Positions 1-8,855 of a DNA stretch of 64,000 nt are shown piece by piece. Origin of the DNA: Erythrobacter sp. (GTDB taxonomy: Bacteria; Pseudomonadota; Alphaproteobacteria; Sphingomonadales; Sphingomonadaceae); the NCBI RefSeq assembly GCF_024305245.1, contig NZ_JAMWYX010000009.1, positions 1-64,000 of the forward strand, read 5' to 3'. Position 1 is the first letter of the stretch, and each line of letters starts with the position of its first letter. The notes under the pieces were generated by a model that was not told where the DNA came from, did no database searches, and worked only from the letters and a program-made list of their open reading frames with translations. The position numbers and the translations under genes are program-made.

Positions 1-32
1 TGCCCAGCCAAGGAAACCTACGGCAGAAAACT

Positions 33-539
33 CTAGCCGCGAATGGTCCGGTTTTCAGGTGGCAGAGCACAGCGCGCCAAGCGGCCCTCGATCTGGAATC
101 GCGCATAGGCGACAGCGCTTTGGCTCATCTGAACCATCGAGGTGTGGATCAGTCGCAGCACAATTTGCCGTAAGCTTTGGCTCTGCTCGAAGGCAGCCGC
201 AAACCGGCCGGAATCTATCCGCAGCGCATGCGTGTCACCGATTTGCATGAAAGTTTCATGCGGGGAGCAGTTCGATCCGAGCACCTGCGAAAGGCCGGAG
301 ACACCTTCGAACCCGATCACACCAATCTCGGTCCGCTCGCCATCAGTCGAAAGCGCGGTCATCGATGCGACGCCGCCCTCAAGGAAATACATGTGCCTGA
401 TGTGTTCGTTCGTGCGCGCCAGCACGTCGTCACGTTCAAGCGGAACCCGCTCAAGATGGGGCGCCAACAGTTCCTGGTCCGGATGCGACAAGGCTTTGAT
501 TATCAGATTTGGGCTTTCAATCAGCGGATCGTGAGACAC
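33..539 (-). CDS. Crp/Fnr-type cyclic-nucleotide-binding domain protein without its HTH domain
   Basis: The 168-residue product starts at a GTG at 539, preceded by an AAGGGG ribosome-binding site; an upstream ATG at 770 is in frame but adds 77 residues with no family character. The body has the cNMP-binding beta-roll seen in Crp/Fnr regulators (HMYFLEGGVASM, GERTEIGVIGFEGVSGL) and the dimerisation helix (YARFQIEGRLARC). In normal relatives this helix leads into a 70-80 residue winged-helix DNA-binding domain. Here the protein stops after ALPPENRTIRG, and neither other frame of the remaining 32 bases looks like an HTH. It is therefore probably a truncated gene or remnant, or a sensor domain without DNA binding. 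Two response regulators follow. Confidence 0.6.
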   Translation of the reverse strand: MSHDPLIESPNLIIKALSHPDQELLAPHLERVPLERDDVLARTNEHIRHMYFLEGGVASMTALSTDGERTEIGVIGFEGVSGLSQVLGSNCSPHETFMQIGDTHALRIDSGRFAAAFEQSQSLRQIVLRLIHTSMVQMSQSAVAYARFQIEGRLARCALPPENRTIRG

Positions 540-820
540 TTTCCTGCCCCTTGGTTGGGGCGAGAGTGCGAAAGCCAAACAGCCGCCCGCGCCCTGGTAG
601 ATCAGCGAACGATGCATTCGATGTGGCGATAAAGAGGTAGAAGGCAAGCAGTCGGCGACCTCCTCGAGACGCCCGAACCCGATTTTCTCTCCGACGAGCG
701 CAATCCTCACCGCTACCCATCGTCTAGGTTCGCTATCGAACCGACAGCTTCTTTGTTGCGATTTATTCATCCTGCTAGAAGGCGGGTAAAAACCGTCATT
801 GATGGTGGAGGGAAATCGCG

Positions 821-1180
821 GTGGAAAGCAGGATATCGGCCCTTGTGGTGGAGGACGATTTCTTCATTGCTCTCGAGCTGAAGGAGCATTTGGAGAACCG
901 CGGGTTCGATGTCATCGGGCCGACTTCAAGTCTTTCAGCTGCTCGTGACATTCTCGCAAGACACTCGCCCGATGTCGTCCTGCTCGACATCAACATGGGA
1001 AGCGACGGGCTTTCATACGATTTTGCCTTGCATGCAAAACGCCTCGGAGTGCCGTTCGTTTTCATCACCGGCTATGATGCTGTCGCCGTCAATCATGCTG
1101 CGTTCGATCATACCCCGCTGATGGTCAAACCAGTCGATCTCGATCAGGTGGTGAAGCAGATCGAACTGGTGTGTTCCTGA
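821..1180 (+). CDS. single-domain response regulator (receiver only)
   Basis: The 119-residue protein starts at a GTG at 821, about 8 nt after a TGGAGGG ribosome-binding site. It is one CheY-like receiver domain. The acidic pair is in LVVEDDFF, the phospho-acceptor Asp in VVLLDINMG (about residue 56), the Thr position in VFITGYD and the Lys in LMVKPVD. There is no output domain, so it probably works as a phosphorelay intermediate or diffusible receiver. It is divergent from the truncated Crp-like gene. No cognate kinase gene is adjacent. Confidence 0.85.
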   Translation: MESRISALVVEDDFFIALELKEHLENRGFDVIGPTSSLSAARDILARHSPDVVLLDINMGSDGLSYDFALHAKRLGVPFVFITGYDAVAVNHAAFDHTPLMVKPVDLDQVVKQIELVCS

Positions 1181-1338
1181 GCATGGGGCTGGCAGATTGC
1201 GTGTAACCGGCCGTGCCTGCTGCCGCCGCATAACCTAGGAATCCGCCAACCAGCTTCGGCAGGTCAGTCCCCAGGATCCAAAATCTTGAAATGCGATCCG
1301 TCGGGGCTTTTCGGTCAACCATGAGCTTCCGAAGAGAT

Positions 1339-1746
1339 CTAGCCGGTGCGAAACGGCCGCTCGATCGCTTGGTTTATAGCCTCATGAAGCGTTGCGGTGG
1401 TCCACGGTTTATCTACAACAGGCACCGCGGGTAATCTTTGCTGCACCTGTGACCGGCTGGAGGTGACGAACACCACAGGAACGGGCACGTCCGAGCAGAT
1501 CGTAGCGATAGCTTCGGCTCCAGTCCCGCCGACGATCATGTGGTCGGCGATGATAAGATCAGGGCACTGCTGCTCGGCATAAGCAATCGCCTGCCGCATG
1601 CGAGTGGCCAAATCGAAAGTGGCATAGCCGAGTTCCCCCAGAGCCTCTTTCATTTCGACGGCAAGCCAAAAATCGTCTTCGATTATCAACGCGTGGGAAA
1701 CGACACCGCTCCATTTTGCAGGGGGAGCACCATGTCTCTCAGCCAT
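1339..1746 (-). CDS. single-domain response regulator (receiver only)
   Basis: A 135-residue receiver-domain protein starts at the ATG at 1746 (MAERHGAPP); the in-frame extension upstream to 1929 lacks domain features. Motifs are ALIIEDDFW for the acidic pocket, LIIADHMI for the phospho-acceptor Asp, VVFVTSSRS for the Thr and VVDKPW for the Lys. It is convergent with the other receiver gene at 821-1180 and similar in organisation but clearly different in sequence. No output domain is present, and the partner kinase cannot be inferred. Confidence 0.8.
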   Translation of the reverse strand: MAERHGAPPAKWSGVVSHALIIEDDFWLAVEMKEALGELGYATFDLATRMRQAIAYAEQQCPDLIIADHMIVGGTGAEAIATICSDVPVPVVFVTSSRSQVQQRLPAVPVVDKPWTTATLHEAINQAIERPFRTG

Positions 1747-2139
1747 CAGCTCCCTGAAATTCGGCTGATGATGTAGCCTAGTTAACACGATACGGGCCAG
1801 ATGTCCTCCCCCGTCGCTTTTCCACCCACATGCGGTCATAGCGAAATCGGTTGCTAGCCCCCAAAAGCAGACCAAGCGCAACGCTAGCCTATCTTCACAC
1901 TGGCAATCGGGTTGGCCAAATTGAATCATTCTCTGCGCTATCGCTACGCCCCCGGATCAATTCCGGGGCGACATCGTTGACAAGCGGGTGAACGCCAAAC
2001 CAACCCGGTTCCCGCCGCCACGATTGATAAATCCGATCTTCGCAATCGCAACAATCACCTTTTGTGCAGCGCAGAATACCCTATCTGGGCAGCATCAGTT
2101 TCAACCCTCTCTCTCAACCCCATCAAAAGGAAAATTCCC
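1747..2139. other. intergenic region upstream of ahpC
   Basis: These 393 bases separate a minus-strand receiver gene from ahpC and must hold both promoters. A CCCCGGA/TCCGGGG hairpin lies at 1950-1968. An AAAAGG ribosome-binding site lies just before the ahpC ATG at 2140. No operator for a peroxide regulator could be assigned by eye. Confidence 0.6.
1950..1968. repeat. hairpin of the CCCCGGA-NTTGA-TCCGGGG family
   Basis: Seven-base arms CCCCGGA and TCCGGGG enclose a five-base loop (TCAAT on plus, ATTGA on minus), followed by CGAC. The same design occurs twice, inverted, at 59660-59747. Comparable CCCCGGA...TCCGGGG palindromes are widespread in alphaproteobacterial intergenic regions (general knowledge). 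Confidence 0.75.
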
Positions 2140-2706
2140 ATGGGTATTATCGGTTCGACTCTCCAGCCGTTCAAGGCGACCGCGTTTCAGGCGGGCAAGG
2201 ATTTCTTCGACGTCACCGACGCCGATCTCGCCGGCAAGTGGTCGGTGTTCTTCTTCTACCCGGCCGATTTCACCTTCGTGTGTCCGACCGAGCTTGAAGA
2301 CATGGGCGAAAAGTACGGCCAGCTTCAGGCGATGGGCGTTGAAGTCTATGGCGTCAGCACCGACACGCATTTCAGCCACAAGGCCTGGCACGACACTTCG
2401 GACAAGATCGGCAAGCTGACCTTCCCGTTCCTGGGCGACCAGAACCACGTGCTGTCGAACCAGTTCGGCGTGCTGCGCGAAGGCGTTGGTCTGGCCGACC
2501 GTGCGACCTTCGTGGTCGATCCGGACGGCGTGATCCAGATCATGGAAATCACCTGTGAAGGCGTGGGCCGCAATGCCAACGAACTGACCCGCAAGATCAA
2601 GGCCGCGCAGTATGTGCGGGCTAACCCCGGTCAGGTCTGCCCGGCAGCGTGGGAAGAAGGCAGCGACACGCTGGCTCCCTCGCTCGACCTCGTCGGCAAG
2701 ATCTGA
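2140..2706 (+). CDS. ahpC: alkyl hydroperoxide reductase peroxiredoxin subunit AhpC
   Basis: A typical two-Cys peroxiredoxin that reduces H2O2, organic peroxides and peroxynitrite in the cytoplasm and is recycled by AhpF. The start is the ATG at 2140 after AAAAGG, giving 188 residues, the usual AhpC length. The peroxidatic Cys is C48 in FTFVCPTELED and the resolving Cys is C167 in GQVCPAAWEEG. The longer in-frame extension upstream is not family-like. ahpF follows 219 bp downstream on the same strand and katG lies beyond, forming a peroxide-defence block. No oxyR gene is in the window. Confidence 0.97.
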   Translation: MGIIGSTLQPFKATAFQAGKDFFDVTDADLAGKWSVFFFYPADFTFVCPTELEDMGEKYGQLQAMGVEVYGVSTDTHFSHKAWHDTSDKIGKLTFPFLGDQNHVLSNQFGVLREGVGLADRATFVVDPDGVIQIMEITCEGVGRNANELTRKIKAAQYVRANPGQVCPAAWEEGSDTLAPSLDLVGKI

Positions 2707-2925
2707 CGTAACAAGACCGGCCAGCGCGGGGGATCCCCTCCCCCCCTCGAAACCTCGCGCTGGCCGTAAAATCCCGATGGCGCCAAGCCCTCGGGTCGTA
2801 GCCGGGACCGGATGTGCCCGCCCACTCCCCCCCCCCCTTGTCGGGCAGGTGGCATCCGGTTCCGCGTTACCTCACCTACGAATTATCCCAGAATTCACGC
2901 GCGCCCGCCGCGCCCGGAGGACATC
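2707..2925 (+). promoter_or_regulatory. structured ahpC-ahpF spacer with two inverted repeats and a C10 tract
   Basis: The spacer has two nested structures. The first pairs 2719-2728 (GGCCAGCGCG) with 2756-2765 (CGCGCTGGCC) and has GGGGATCCCC inside. The second pairs 2807-2814 (ACCGGATG) with 2852-2859 (CATCCGGT) and TGCCCG (2815-2820) with CGGGCA (2841-2846). Ten consecutive C residues (2827-2836) lie in the loop of the second. Neither hairpin has a strong T-run, so partial attenuation or mRNA processing that sets the AhpC:AhpF ratio is more likely than complete termination. This role is inference. Confidence 0.5.
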
Positions 2926-4515
2926 ATGCTCGACGCCGCAATGCAGGCCCAGCTGAAGCAATATCTCGGCAATTTGCGCGAAGGGATCGAACTGGTCGCC
3001 TCGCTCGATGATAGCGAGAAGTCGCGCCAGACCCGCGCCCTGATCGAACAGATCGCCGCGCAGCACGATCTGGTGTCCGCACAGTTCGACGGCACCGATG
3101 ATCGCAAGCCCAGCTTCGTGATCCGCCGCGCCAGCGACCCGGCCAAGTGGGTGCGCTTTGCCGGCCTGCCGATGGGGCATGAATTCACGTCGCTGGTGCT
3201 CGCGCTGCTGTGGGCCGGCGGCCACCCGCCCAAGGTTGACGCCGACCTGATCGAACAGGTGCGCGCGCTGGAAGGCGATTTCAATTTCGAGATGTTCTTC
3301 TCGCTCAGCTGTCACAACTGCCCCGACGTGGTGCAGGCGCTGACGCTGATGGCATTCGAAAACCCGCGCATCACCGTAACCCTGATCGAAGGCGGCACGT
3401 TCCAGGACGAGGTCGAGCGCCGCGACATCATGGCGGTGCCCGCGACCTTCCTGAATGGCGAACCGTTCTACGACGGCAAGATGGAACTAGCCGAGATCCT
3501 GTCCAAGCTTGACGTCAATGCCGATGCGCGTGCGGCGGAAAAGCTTGCCTCCAAGGCTCCGTTCGAGGTGCTGGTGGTGGGCGGCGGCCCTGCCGGTGCG
3601 GCGGCGGCGGTCTATACCGCGCGCAAGGGCTTCAGCACGGGGATCGCGGCCGAACGCTTTGGCGGGCAGCTGATGGACACGCTCGGGATCGAGAACCTGC
3701 CCGGCACCTCCTATACCGAAGGGCCGAAGCTGACCGACAGCCTGAAAGCCCACGTCGGTGAATACGAGATCGACCTGATGGATCTGGCCCGCGCGGTGGA
3801 ATTGAAGCCCGCGAAGGACGTCGGCGGCTATCACGAAGTGGTGATGGCCAATGGCGCGACCCTCAAGGCGCGTTCGCTGGTGCTTTCCACCGGCGCGCGC
3901 TGGCGCAATCTCGGCGTGCCGGGCGAAGCGGAGTATCGCAACAAGGGCGTGGCCTATTGCCCGCACTGCGACGGCCCGCTGTTCAAGGGCAAGCGCATCG
4001 CGGTGATCGGCGGGGGCAATTCCGGCGTCGAAGCGGCGATCGACCTCGCCAAGATCGTCGGCCACGTCACACTGATCGAATTCGACACCAAACTGCGCGC
4101 CGACGAAGTGCTGCAACGCAAGCTGCGCTCGATGCCGAATGTCGAGATCATCACCAACGGCCAGACCACCGAAGTGCTGGGTGACGGCACCCGCGTGAAC
4201 GGGCTGGTGGTGAAGGACCGTGCGAGCGGCGATGAACGCCGGATCACGCTCGAAGGCGTGTTCATCCAGATCGGCCTTGTTCCCAACACCGAATGGCTGC
4301 GGGAAACCGGACTTGAACTCAGCAAGTTCGGCGAGATCATCATCGACGATCACGGCGCGACCAACCTCCCCGGCATCTACGCCGCGGGCGATTGCACCAC
4401 TGTGCCGCACAAGCAGATCGTGGTGGCGATGGGCGAAGGCGCGAAGGCCGGCCTCGGCGCGTTCGACTTCCTGATCCGCAACGAGCCGGTCGAGGATATC
4501 GCGCAAGCCGCATAA
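2926..4515 (+). CDS. ahpF: alkyl hydroperoxide reductase flavoprotein subunit AhpF
   Basis: AhpF is an NADH:peroxiredoxin oxidoreductase that passes electrons from NADH through FAD and two disulfide centres to AhpC. The ATG at 2926 follows GGAGG by five bases and gives 529 residues (about 520 in enterics). The N-terminal tandem thioredoxin-like module holds its redox pair in SCHNC (C129, C132). The FAD-binding VVGGGPAGA lies near residues 217-225, the thioredoxin-reductase-type CPHC at C345/C348 and the NADH-binding [12 protein letters not shown] near 360-370. A longer in-frame start at 2812 would translate the structured spacer and is rejected. Confidence 0.97.
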   Translation: MLDAAMQAQLKQYLGNLREGIELVASLDDSEKSRQTRALIEQIAAQHDLVSAQFDGTDDRKPSFVIRRASDPAKWVRFAGLPMGHEFTSLVLALLWAGGHPPKVDADLIEQVRALEGDFNFEMFFSLSCHNCPDVVQALTLMAFENPRITVTLIEGGTFQDEVERRDIMAVPATFLNGEPFYDGKMELAEILSKLDVNADARAAEKLASKAPFEVLVVGGGPAGAAAAVYTARKGFSTGIAAERFGGQLMDTLGIENLPGTSYTEGPKLTDSLKAHVGEYEIDLMDLARAVELKPAKDVGGYHEVVMANGATLKARSLVLSTGARWRNLGVPGEAEYRNKGVAYCPHCDGPLFKGKRIAVIGGGNSGVEAAIDLAKIVGHVTLIEFDTKLRADEVLQRKLRSMPNVEIITNGQTTEVLGDGTRVNGLVVKDRASGDERRITLEGVFIQIGLVPNTEWLRETGLELSKFGEIIIDDHGATNLPGIYAAGDCTTVPHKQIVVAMGEGAKAGLGAFDFLIRNEPVEDIAQAA

Positions 4516-4524
4516 TTTGTAGGG

Positions 4525-4625
4525 GCGCGCTCGCATCCGCGAGTGCGCTTCCTCGCTCACGCGACCTGAAGGTCGCATCGCTGCGGGCGGCCAGTCGGCC
4601 TTGCGGGCTCCCCTGCGGGAGCCCG
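4525..4625 (+). repeat. structured intergenic element, copy A (plus orientation)
   Basis: It begins 9 nt after the ahpF stop. P1 is GCGCGCTCGC/GCGAGTGCGC with loop ATCC (4525-4548, one G.T pair). TCCTCGCT follows, then P2 GCGACC/GGTCGC (4561-4576), P3 GGCC-AGTC-GGCC (4589-4600) flanked by GGGC and TTGCG, and P4 CGGGCTCCC/GGGAGCCCG (4604-4625). P4 here doubles as a Rho-independent terminator. The arms differ from the other copies but remain complementary. Confidence 0.75.
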
Positions 4626-4631
4626 TTTTTT
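4604..4631 (+). terminator. Rho-independent terminator after ahpF
   Basis: A perfect nine-base stem, CGGGCTCCC (4604-4612) with GGGAGCCCG (4617-4625), has loop CTGC and is followed by six T residues. It ends the ahpC-ahpF unit and forms the last hairpin of repeat copy A. Confidence 0.9.
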
Positions 4632-4664
4632 CATCCCGCCACGGCTCGCTTGATCGCAACTTCG

Positions 4665-4746
4665 GCCCGCGAATGCGGACCGCAAGGGCGACTGCCCGCC
4701 CGCAGGCCCGCAAGGGCCGAGGATTTCGCACGCCGGATGGCGTGCG
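4665..4746 (-). repeat. structured intergenic element, copy B (minus orientation)
   Basis: An inverted partner of copy A, 39 bp away. Read on minus: P1 CGCACGCC/GGCGTGCG with loop ATCC, AAATCCTCGG, P2 GGCCC-TTGC-GGGCC, CTGCGGGC, P3 GGGC-AGTC-GCCC, TTGCG, and P4 GTCCGC-ATTC-GCGGGC (one T.G pair). This is the one full copy not located behind a co-directional gene; it lies in the katG upstream region. Confidence 0.75.
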
Positions 4747-4883
4747 GAGTATAATCGCCTTACTCAATCAATCGCCGCGCATTAATCGATTGGACGCACC
4801 ATCCTGAAAGCGTAATCTTCTCGCCATAGGCTCTCCCCCTCGGGGCGAGTCTGACAAAACAACGGCTGAGAGGAGACACGATC

Positions 4884-7103
4884 ATGGATGCCAAGACCGG
4901 AGAAATGAGCGGCGGCTGCCCGTTCCACGGATCGAGCGAAATGCGCAACCTGCTGGGACGCACCAACCGCGACTGGTGGCCCGATGCGCTGCAGCTCGAC
5001 ATTCTGACCGAGCAGGGCAAAAGCGCCAATCCCTATGGCGAGGATTTCGATTATGCCGAGGCCTTCAACGCGCTCGATTACAATGCACTGAAGGCTGACC
5101 TGACCGCGCTGATGACCGATAGCCAGCCGTGGTGGCCGGCGGATTACGGCCACTACGGCCCGTTCTTCATCCGCATGGCGTGGCACGCCGCAGGTACTTA
5201 CCGTACCGGTGATGGACGTGGTGGGGCTGGAAGCGGCCAGCAGCGGTTCGCTCCGCTCAATTCCTGGCCCGACAACGGCAACCTCGACAAGGCGCGCCGC
5301 CTGTTGTGGCCGATCAAGCAGAAATACGGCAGGAATATCAGCTGGGCCGACCTGTTCATCCTCACCGGCAATGTCGCCATCGAAAGCATGGGCGGCCCGG
5401 TGTTCGGTTTCGGCGGCGGACGCAAGGACGTGTTCGAGCCCGAGTCGGTCTACTGGGGCACCGAAGAGCAATGGGTCAACGAAGGCGTTGCCACCCGCAT
5501 CCACCCCAAGGAAGGCCGCGCGCTCGAAAACCCGCTCGCCGCGATCCAGATGGGCCTGATCTACGTCAATCCCGAAGGGCCGCAGGGCAACCCGCATGAC
5601 CCCGAAGGCATGGCCCGCGACATGCGCGAAACCTTCGCCCGGATGGCGATGAACGACGAGGAAACCGTCGCGCTCACCGCAGGCGGTCACGCCTTCGGCA
5701 AGTGTCACGGCGCGCACCCGGCCGATACCTTCGGCGGCGCTCCGGAAAGCGAAGACCTGCACCTGATGGGCTTCGGCTGGCTGAACGACGAGGAGGAGAT
5801 CGCCAACGGCAACATCACCACCTCCGGCATCGAAGGCGCCTGGACCCCCAACCCGACCGCGTGGGGCAACGACTACTTCCGGCTGCTGTTCAAGTACGAA
5901 TTTGAGCTGGTGCAGTCGCCTGCCGGGGCCAACCAGTGGACCCCGATCAATCCCGATCCCGAGGACATGGCCCCCGATGCGCGCGACCCTTCGAAGAAGG
6001 TGCCGACGATCATGACCACCGCCGACATGGCGCTGAAGCGTGATCCGGAATATCGCAAGATTTCCGAGCGTTTCCTCAACGATCAGGCGGCGCTGGACGA
6101 TGCCTTTGCGCGCGCATGGTTCAAGCTGTGCCACCGCGATATGGGGCCGAAGATCCGGTACATGGGCCCCGAAGTCCCGGCCGAAGACCTGATCTGGCAG
6201 GACCCGGTTCCCGCCGGCACCGCGCCTTCGGATGCGGAGGTCGCCCGCTTCAAGGACGCGATCCTCGGCAGCGGATTGTCGGTGCGCGAACTGGTCAAGG
6301 CGGCATGGGCTTCGGCCTCGACCTACCGCAATTCGGACCACCGCGGCGGCGCCAACGGCGCGCGCGTCCGGCTGGAACCGCAGCGCGGCTGGGCGGTCAA
6401 CGATCCCGAGGAACTGGGCAAGGTGCTCGACACCATCGAGGCGCATCGCGGTTCGCTGAGCATGGCCGACGCGATCGTGCTGGCAGGCTCGGCAGCGGTC
6501 GAGAAGGCTGCCAAGGACGCCGGGTTCGACGTGACCGTGCCATTCATGGGCGGGCGCGGCGATGCGACCGAGGAACACACCGATGCGGCCAGCTTCGAAC
6601 CGATGGAGCCGCTTGCCGACGGCTTCCGCAACTACCTCAAGACCAAGGCCAGCGTGAAGACTGAGGAAATGCTGATCGACCGCGCGCATCTGCTCGGCCT
6701 GTCGATCCCGGAAATGACGGTGCTGGTCGGCGGGCTGCGTGCCTTGGGCGCAGTGAGCAAGCACGCGCATCACGGCTACAAGATCGGCGTCCTCACCGAC
6801 ACCCCGGGCAGGCTTACCCCCGATTTCTTCCGCAACCTGCTCGACATGGGGACCAAGTGGTCGCCCGTCGATGAAAGCGGGGACGAGGAATATGTCGGGG
6901 TGGACCGCGCCACCGGCGAGGAAAAGTGGCGCGCGACCCGCACCGATCTGGTGTTCGGATCGAACTCGCAGCTGCGCGCGCAGGCCGAGGTCTATGCCGA
7001 AAACGGATGCGAGGGCAAATTCGTGTGCGACTTCATCTCGGCCTGGAACAAGGTGATGAACGCGGACCGCTTCGATGTGAGCTTCGCAAAGTATCACGCG
7101 TAA
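4884..7103 (+). CDS. katG: catalase-peroxidase KatG
   Basis: A bifunctional haem catalase-peroxidase that removes H2O2. The 739 residues match the family length, with an active N-terminal domain and a degenerate C-terminal duplicate. The distal site is R97, W100 and H101 in [13 protein letters not shown], and the proximal haem ligand is H269 in [11 protein letters not shown]227 (LIYVNPEGP) can form the Met-Tyr-Trp adduct needed for catalase activity. The start at 4884 gives the typical [17 protein letters not shown]-terminus and follows a GAGAGGAG-like ribosome-binding site. It is transcribed separately from ahpF, after a terminator and an inverted repeat pair. Confidence 0.98.
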   Translation: MDAKTGEMSGGCPFHGSSEMRNLLGRTNRDWWPDALQLDILTEQGKSANPYGEDFDYAEAFNALDYNALKADLTALMTDSQPWWPADYGHYGPFFIRMAWHAAGTYRTGDGRGGAGSGQQRFAPLNSWPDNGNLDKARRLLWPIKQKYGRNISWADLFILTGNVAIESMGGPVFGFGGGRKDVFEPESVYWGTEEQWVNEGVATRIHPKEGRALENPLAAIQMGLIYVNPEGPQGNPHDPEGMARDMRETFARMAMNDEETVALTAGGHAFGKCHGAHPADTFGGAPESEDLHLMGFGWLNDEEEIANGNITTSGIEGAWTPNPTAWGNDYFRLLFKYEFELVQSPAGANQWTPINPDPEDMAPDARDPSKKVPTIMTTADMALKRDPEYRKISERFLNDQAALDDAFARAWFKLCHRDMGPKIRYMGPEVPAEDLIWQDPVPAGTAPSDAEVARFKDAILGSGLSVRELVKAAWASASTYRNSDHRGGANGARVRLEPQRGWAVNDPEELGKVLDTIEAHRGSLSMADAIVLAGSAAVEKAAKDAGFDVTVPFMGGRGDATEEHTDAASFEPMEPLADGFRNYLKTKASVKTEEMLIDRAHLLGLSIPEMTVLVGGLRALGAVSKHAHHGYKIGVLTDTPGRLTPDFFRNLLDMGTKWSPVDESGDEEYVGVDRATGEEKWRATRTDLVFGSNSQLRAQAEVYAENGCEGKFVCDFISAWNKVMNADRFDVSFAKYHA

Positions 7104-7158
7104 TACCTGATGCACCCTCATCCATCCTGACCTTCTCCTTGTGGTCAGGGTCGCAATC

Positions 7159-7196
7159 GGCCCCCGGCGCATTACCCATGCGCCGGGGGCCTTTTT
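7159..7196 (+). terminator. Rho-independent terminator of katG
   Basis: A perfect 14-base stem pairs 7159-7172 with 7178-7191, enclosing a five-base loop TACCC and followed by five T residues. It lies 55 bp after the katG stop. Confidence 0.95.
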
Positions 7197-7268
7197 CGTG
7201 TCTGTTTGCGATCCTGCGCCGTGCTTCTATGCTGGCAATCGGTCATGCGCCGGGGGAGGACATAATCG

Positions 7269-7856
7269 ATGCAGATGGTCGGAGTTGAAACGGCAAGCGA
7301 AGGTCGCCGCGCGGCGATTTTGCGTACTATCACCCTCGGCTTCGCCACCGATCCGGTCGCGCGCTGGGTGTGGCCCGATCCGGCCCAATATTTCGAGATC
7401 CAGCCGCAATTCGCCGACGCCTTCGGTGGAAACGGGTTTGTGCATGGCAGCGTCTACGAGACCGACTGTCGGCGCGCCGCCGCGATGTGGTTGCCGCCCG
7501 AGGTCGAGCCCGATTCCGACCGCATGATGCTGCTCGCCGCGCAGAGCGTCGCGCCGGAACGGCTGGAGGAAATCGGCGCATTCATGGCGCAGATGGACGA
7601 TTTCCACCCGAAAGCGCCGTGCTGGTACCTGCCGATGATCGCGGCCGATCCGTTCGCAACCGGACAGGGCCTAGGGGCCGCCCTGATGAAGCACGCCTTG
7701 ACGGTCGTCGACCAGGCCGGTCTGCCCGCCTATCTGGAATCGTCGAACCCGCGCAACATCTCGCTGTATGAACGGCACGGGTTCGCGGTGATGGGCGAGA
7801 TTCAGGCAGGTACATCGCCGGTCATGACGCCGATGTATCGCGCCGCGAGGGGTTAG
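7269..7856 (+). CDS. GNAT-family N-acetyltransferase
   Basis: The 195-residue protein has the GNAT acetyl-CoA signature near its C-terminus. WYLPMIAADPFATGQGLGAALMKHAL contains the Q/R-x-x-G-x-G/A loop, followed by the conserved AYLESSNPRNISLYERHGF strand-turn-helix. The substrate cannot be deduced; amines or small metabolites are typical. The ATG at 7269 follows GGGGGAGGACATAATCG. It is convergent with the LytTR gene, nine bases away. Confidence 0.85.
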   Translation: MQMVGVETASEGRRAAILRTITLGFATDPVARWVWPDPAQYFEIQPQFADAFGGNGFVHGSVYETDCRRAAAMWLPPEVEPDSDRMMLLAAQSVAPERLEEIGAFMAQMDDFHPKAPCWYLPMIAADPFATGQGLGAALMKHALTVVDQAGLPAYLESSNPRNISLYERHGFAVMGEIQAGTSPVMTPMYRAARG

Positions 7857-7865
7857 GCACACGGC

Positions 7866-8657
7866 CTAAATCCAGCGCGCATCCTTCAGGTCGGCGACCT
7901 TGGCGCGGGCCACAGGCGCCTCCAGATCACGCGCCAGCTTCAGGCGAATATTGCGCCCGTCGCGCAGCACATCCTCCACCGCAGCGCGGGCGACCCACCA
8001 GCTGCGGTGGACCTGCATCCCTTCCAGATCGCCCAAAAGCTGCATCGCATCGCGCAGCCGCATCAGCACCAGCGCCGATCCCAGCGCAGTATGGACGCGG
8101 ACATAATGATCCTCCATCTCCAAGGCGACGATATCGCTGCCCAGTTCCGGCGGCAGCTGGTCGTATAGCGGGTTGGAAGTGCTTGAAGACAGGCTCACCT
8201 GCGATGGCACCGGCGCGGCGGGCCGCCGCGGAATGCCTTCGGCGCGTTCCGCATACCGGCCCAGAACATTGAACAACAAGGTCACAGCGCCGCCGATAAC
8301 GAAGACGTAGAAATAGCTCGTTAGCGCCTGCTCGGGCGTAGGCAGTGGCGGCAGGTCGGGCATGAACTGGATGAAATAGATCACCACGGTCATCGGCACG
8401 GTGCCGATCACGACAGCGACAAGCCACAAGGGCGCCTTTGGCAACGCCAGCGCATCGTGCGCCCGATCAACCCAGTACCCCATCGGCGAATAGATCACGT
8501 AGCCAAGGTAGGCAAAGGCGAGCCAGGTGAGCAGCCGAACCGGAAAGGGTTCGCCGATCGATCCGAACGGTCCGATGATGGCGAGGAAGACGGCAATCAC
8601 AGTCATGATCGCGAGGTCGGTCAGCGTCCTGCGCCAGAACAGTGCACGATTGCTCAT
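7866..8657 (-). CDS. membrane-anchored LytTR-type transcriptional regulator
   Basis: The 263-residue protein starts at the ATG at 8657 (MSNRALFWRR); a start nine residues earlier is possible. Four hydrophobic segments lie in roughly residues 10-145. A LytTR DNA-binding domain follows at about 170-260 (SDIVALEMEDHYVRVHT, MQVHRSWWVARAAVEDVLRDGRNIRLKL). This architecture is common in sphingomonads: a membrane sensor fused directly to LytTR, with no receiver domain. It probably regulates nearby or its own genes, but the signal is unknown. Confidence 0.85.
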   Translation of the reverse strand: MSNRALFWRRTLTDLAIMTVIAVFLAIIGPFGSIGEPFPVRLLTWLAFAYLGYVIYSPMGYWVDRAHDALALPKAPLWLVAVVIGTVPMTVVIYFIQFMPDLPPLPTPEQALTSYFYVFVIGGAVTLLFNVLGRYAERAEGIPRRPAAPVPSQVSLSSSTSNPLYDQLPPELGSDIVALEMEDHYVRVHTALGSALVLMRLRDAMQLLGDLEGMQVHRSWWVARAAVEDVLRDGRNIRLKLARDLEAPVARAKVADLKDARWI

Positions 8658-8855
8658 TGCCGGTTCGCCTGATCCCACTGCCATACTAACCCGAATGCCT
8701 GCCCATTCGCGCTTCGTAAAGTGGCAAAGGGGCACCGAACCACCGAACCGGCGTGCATTTCACGAACGGCCCGGCCGCATGGCGTAGTGAGCGTTGCTGG
8801 CGAACAGGCGCGCTTCATTGTGGCTCCAACAGCAATTCGCAACGGAGCTTTCGCC

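Noticed and set aside
2812-2925. Longer AhpF start at 2812
   Set aside because: It would translate the C10 tract and hairpins into Pro-rich residues; the ATG at 2926 has a strong GGAGG and normal AhpF length.
4525-4746. Small coding frames within the structured elements (Arg/Ala/Gly-rich)
   Set aside because: These are produced by the palindromic repeats; identical-type frames appear at the other copies.
4782-7172. 796-codon minus-strand frame opposite katG
   Set aside because: It mirrors the GC-rich codon pattern of katG and shows no domain; an antisense shadow.
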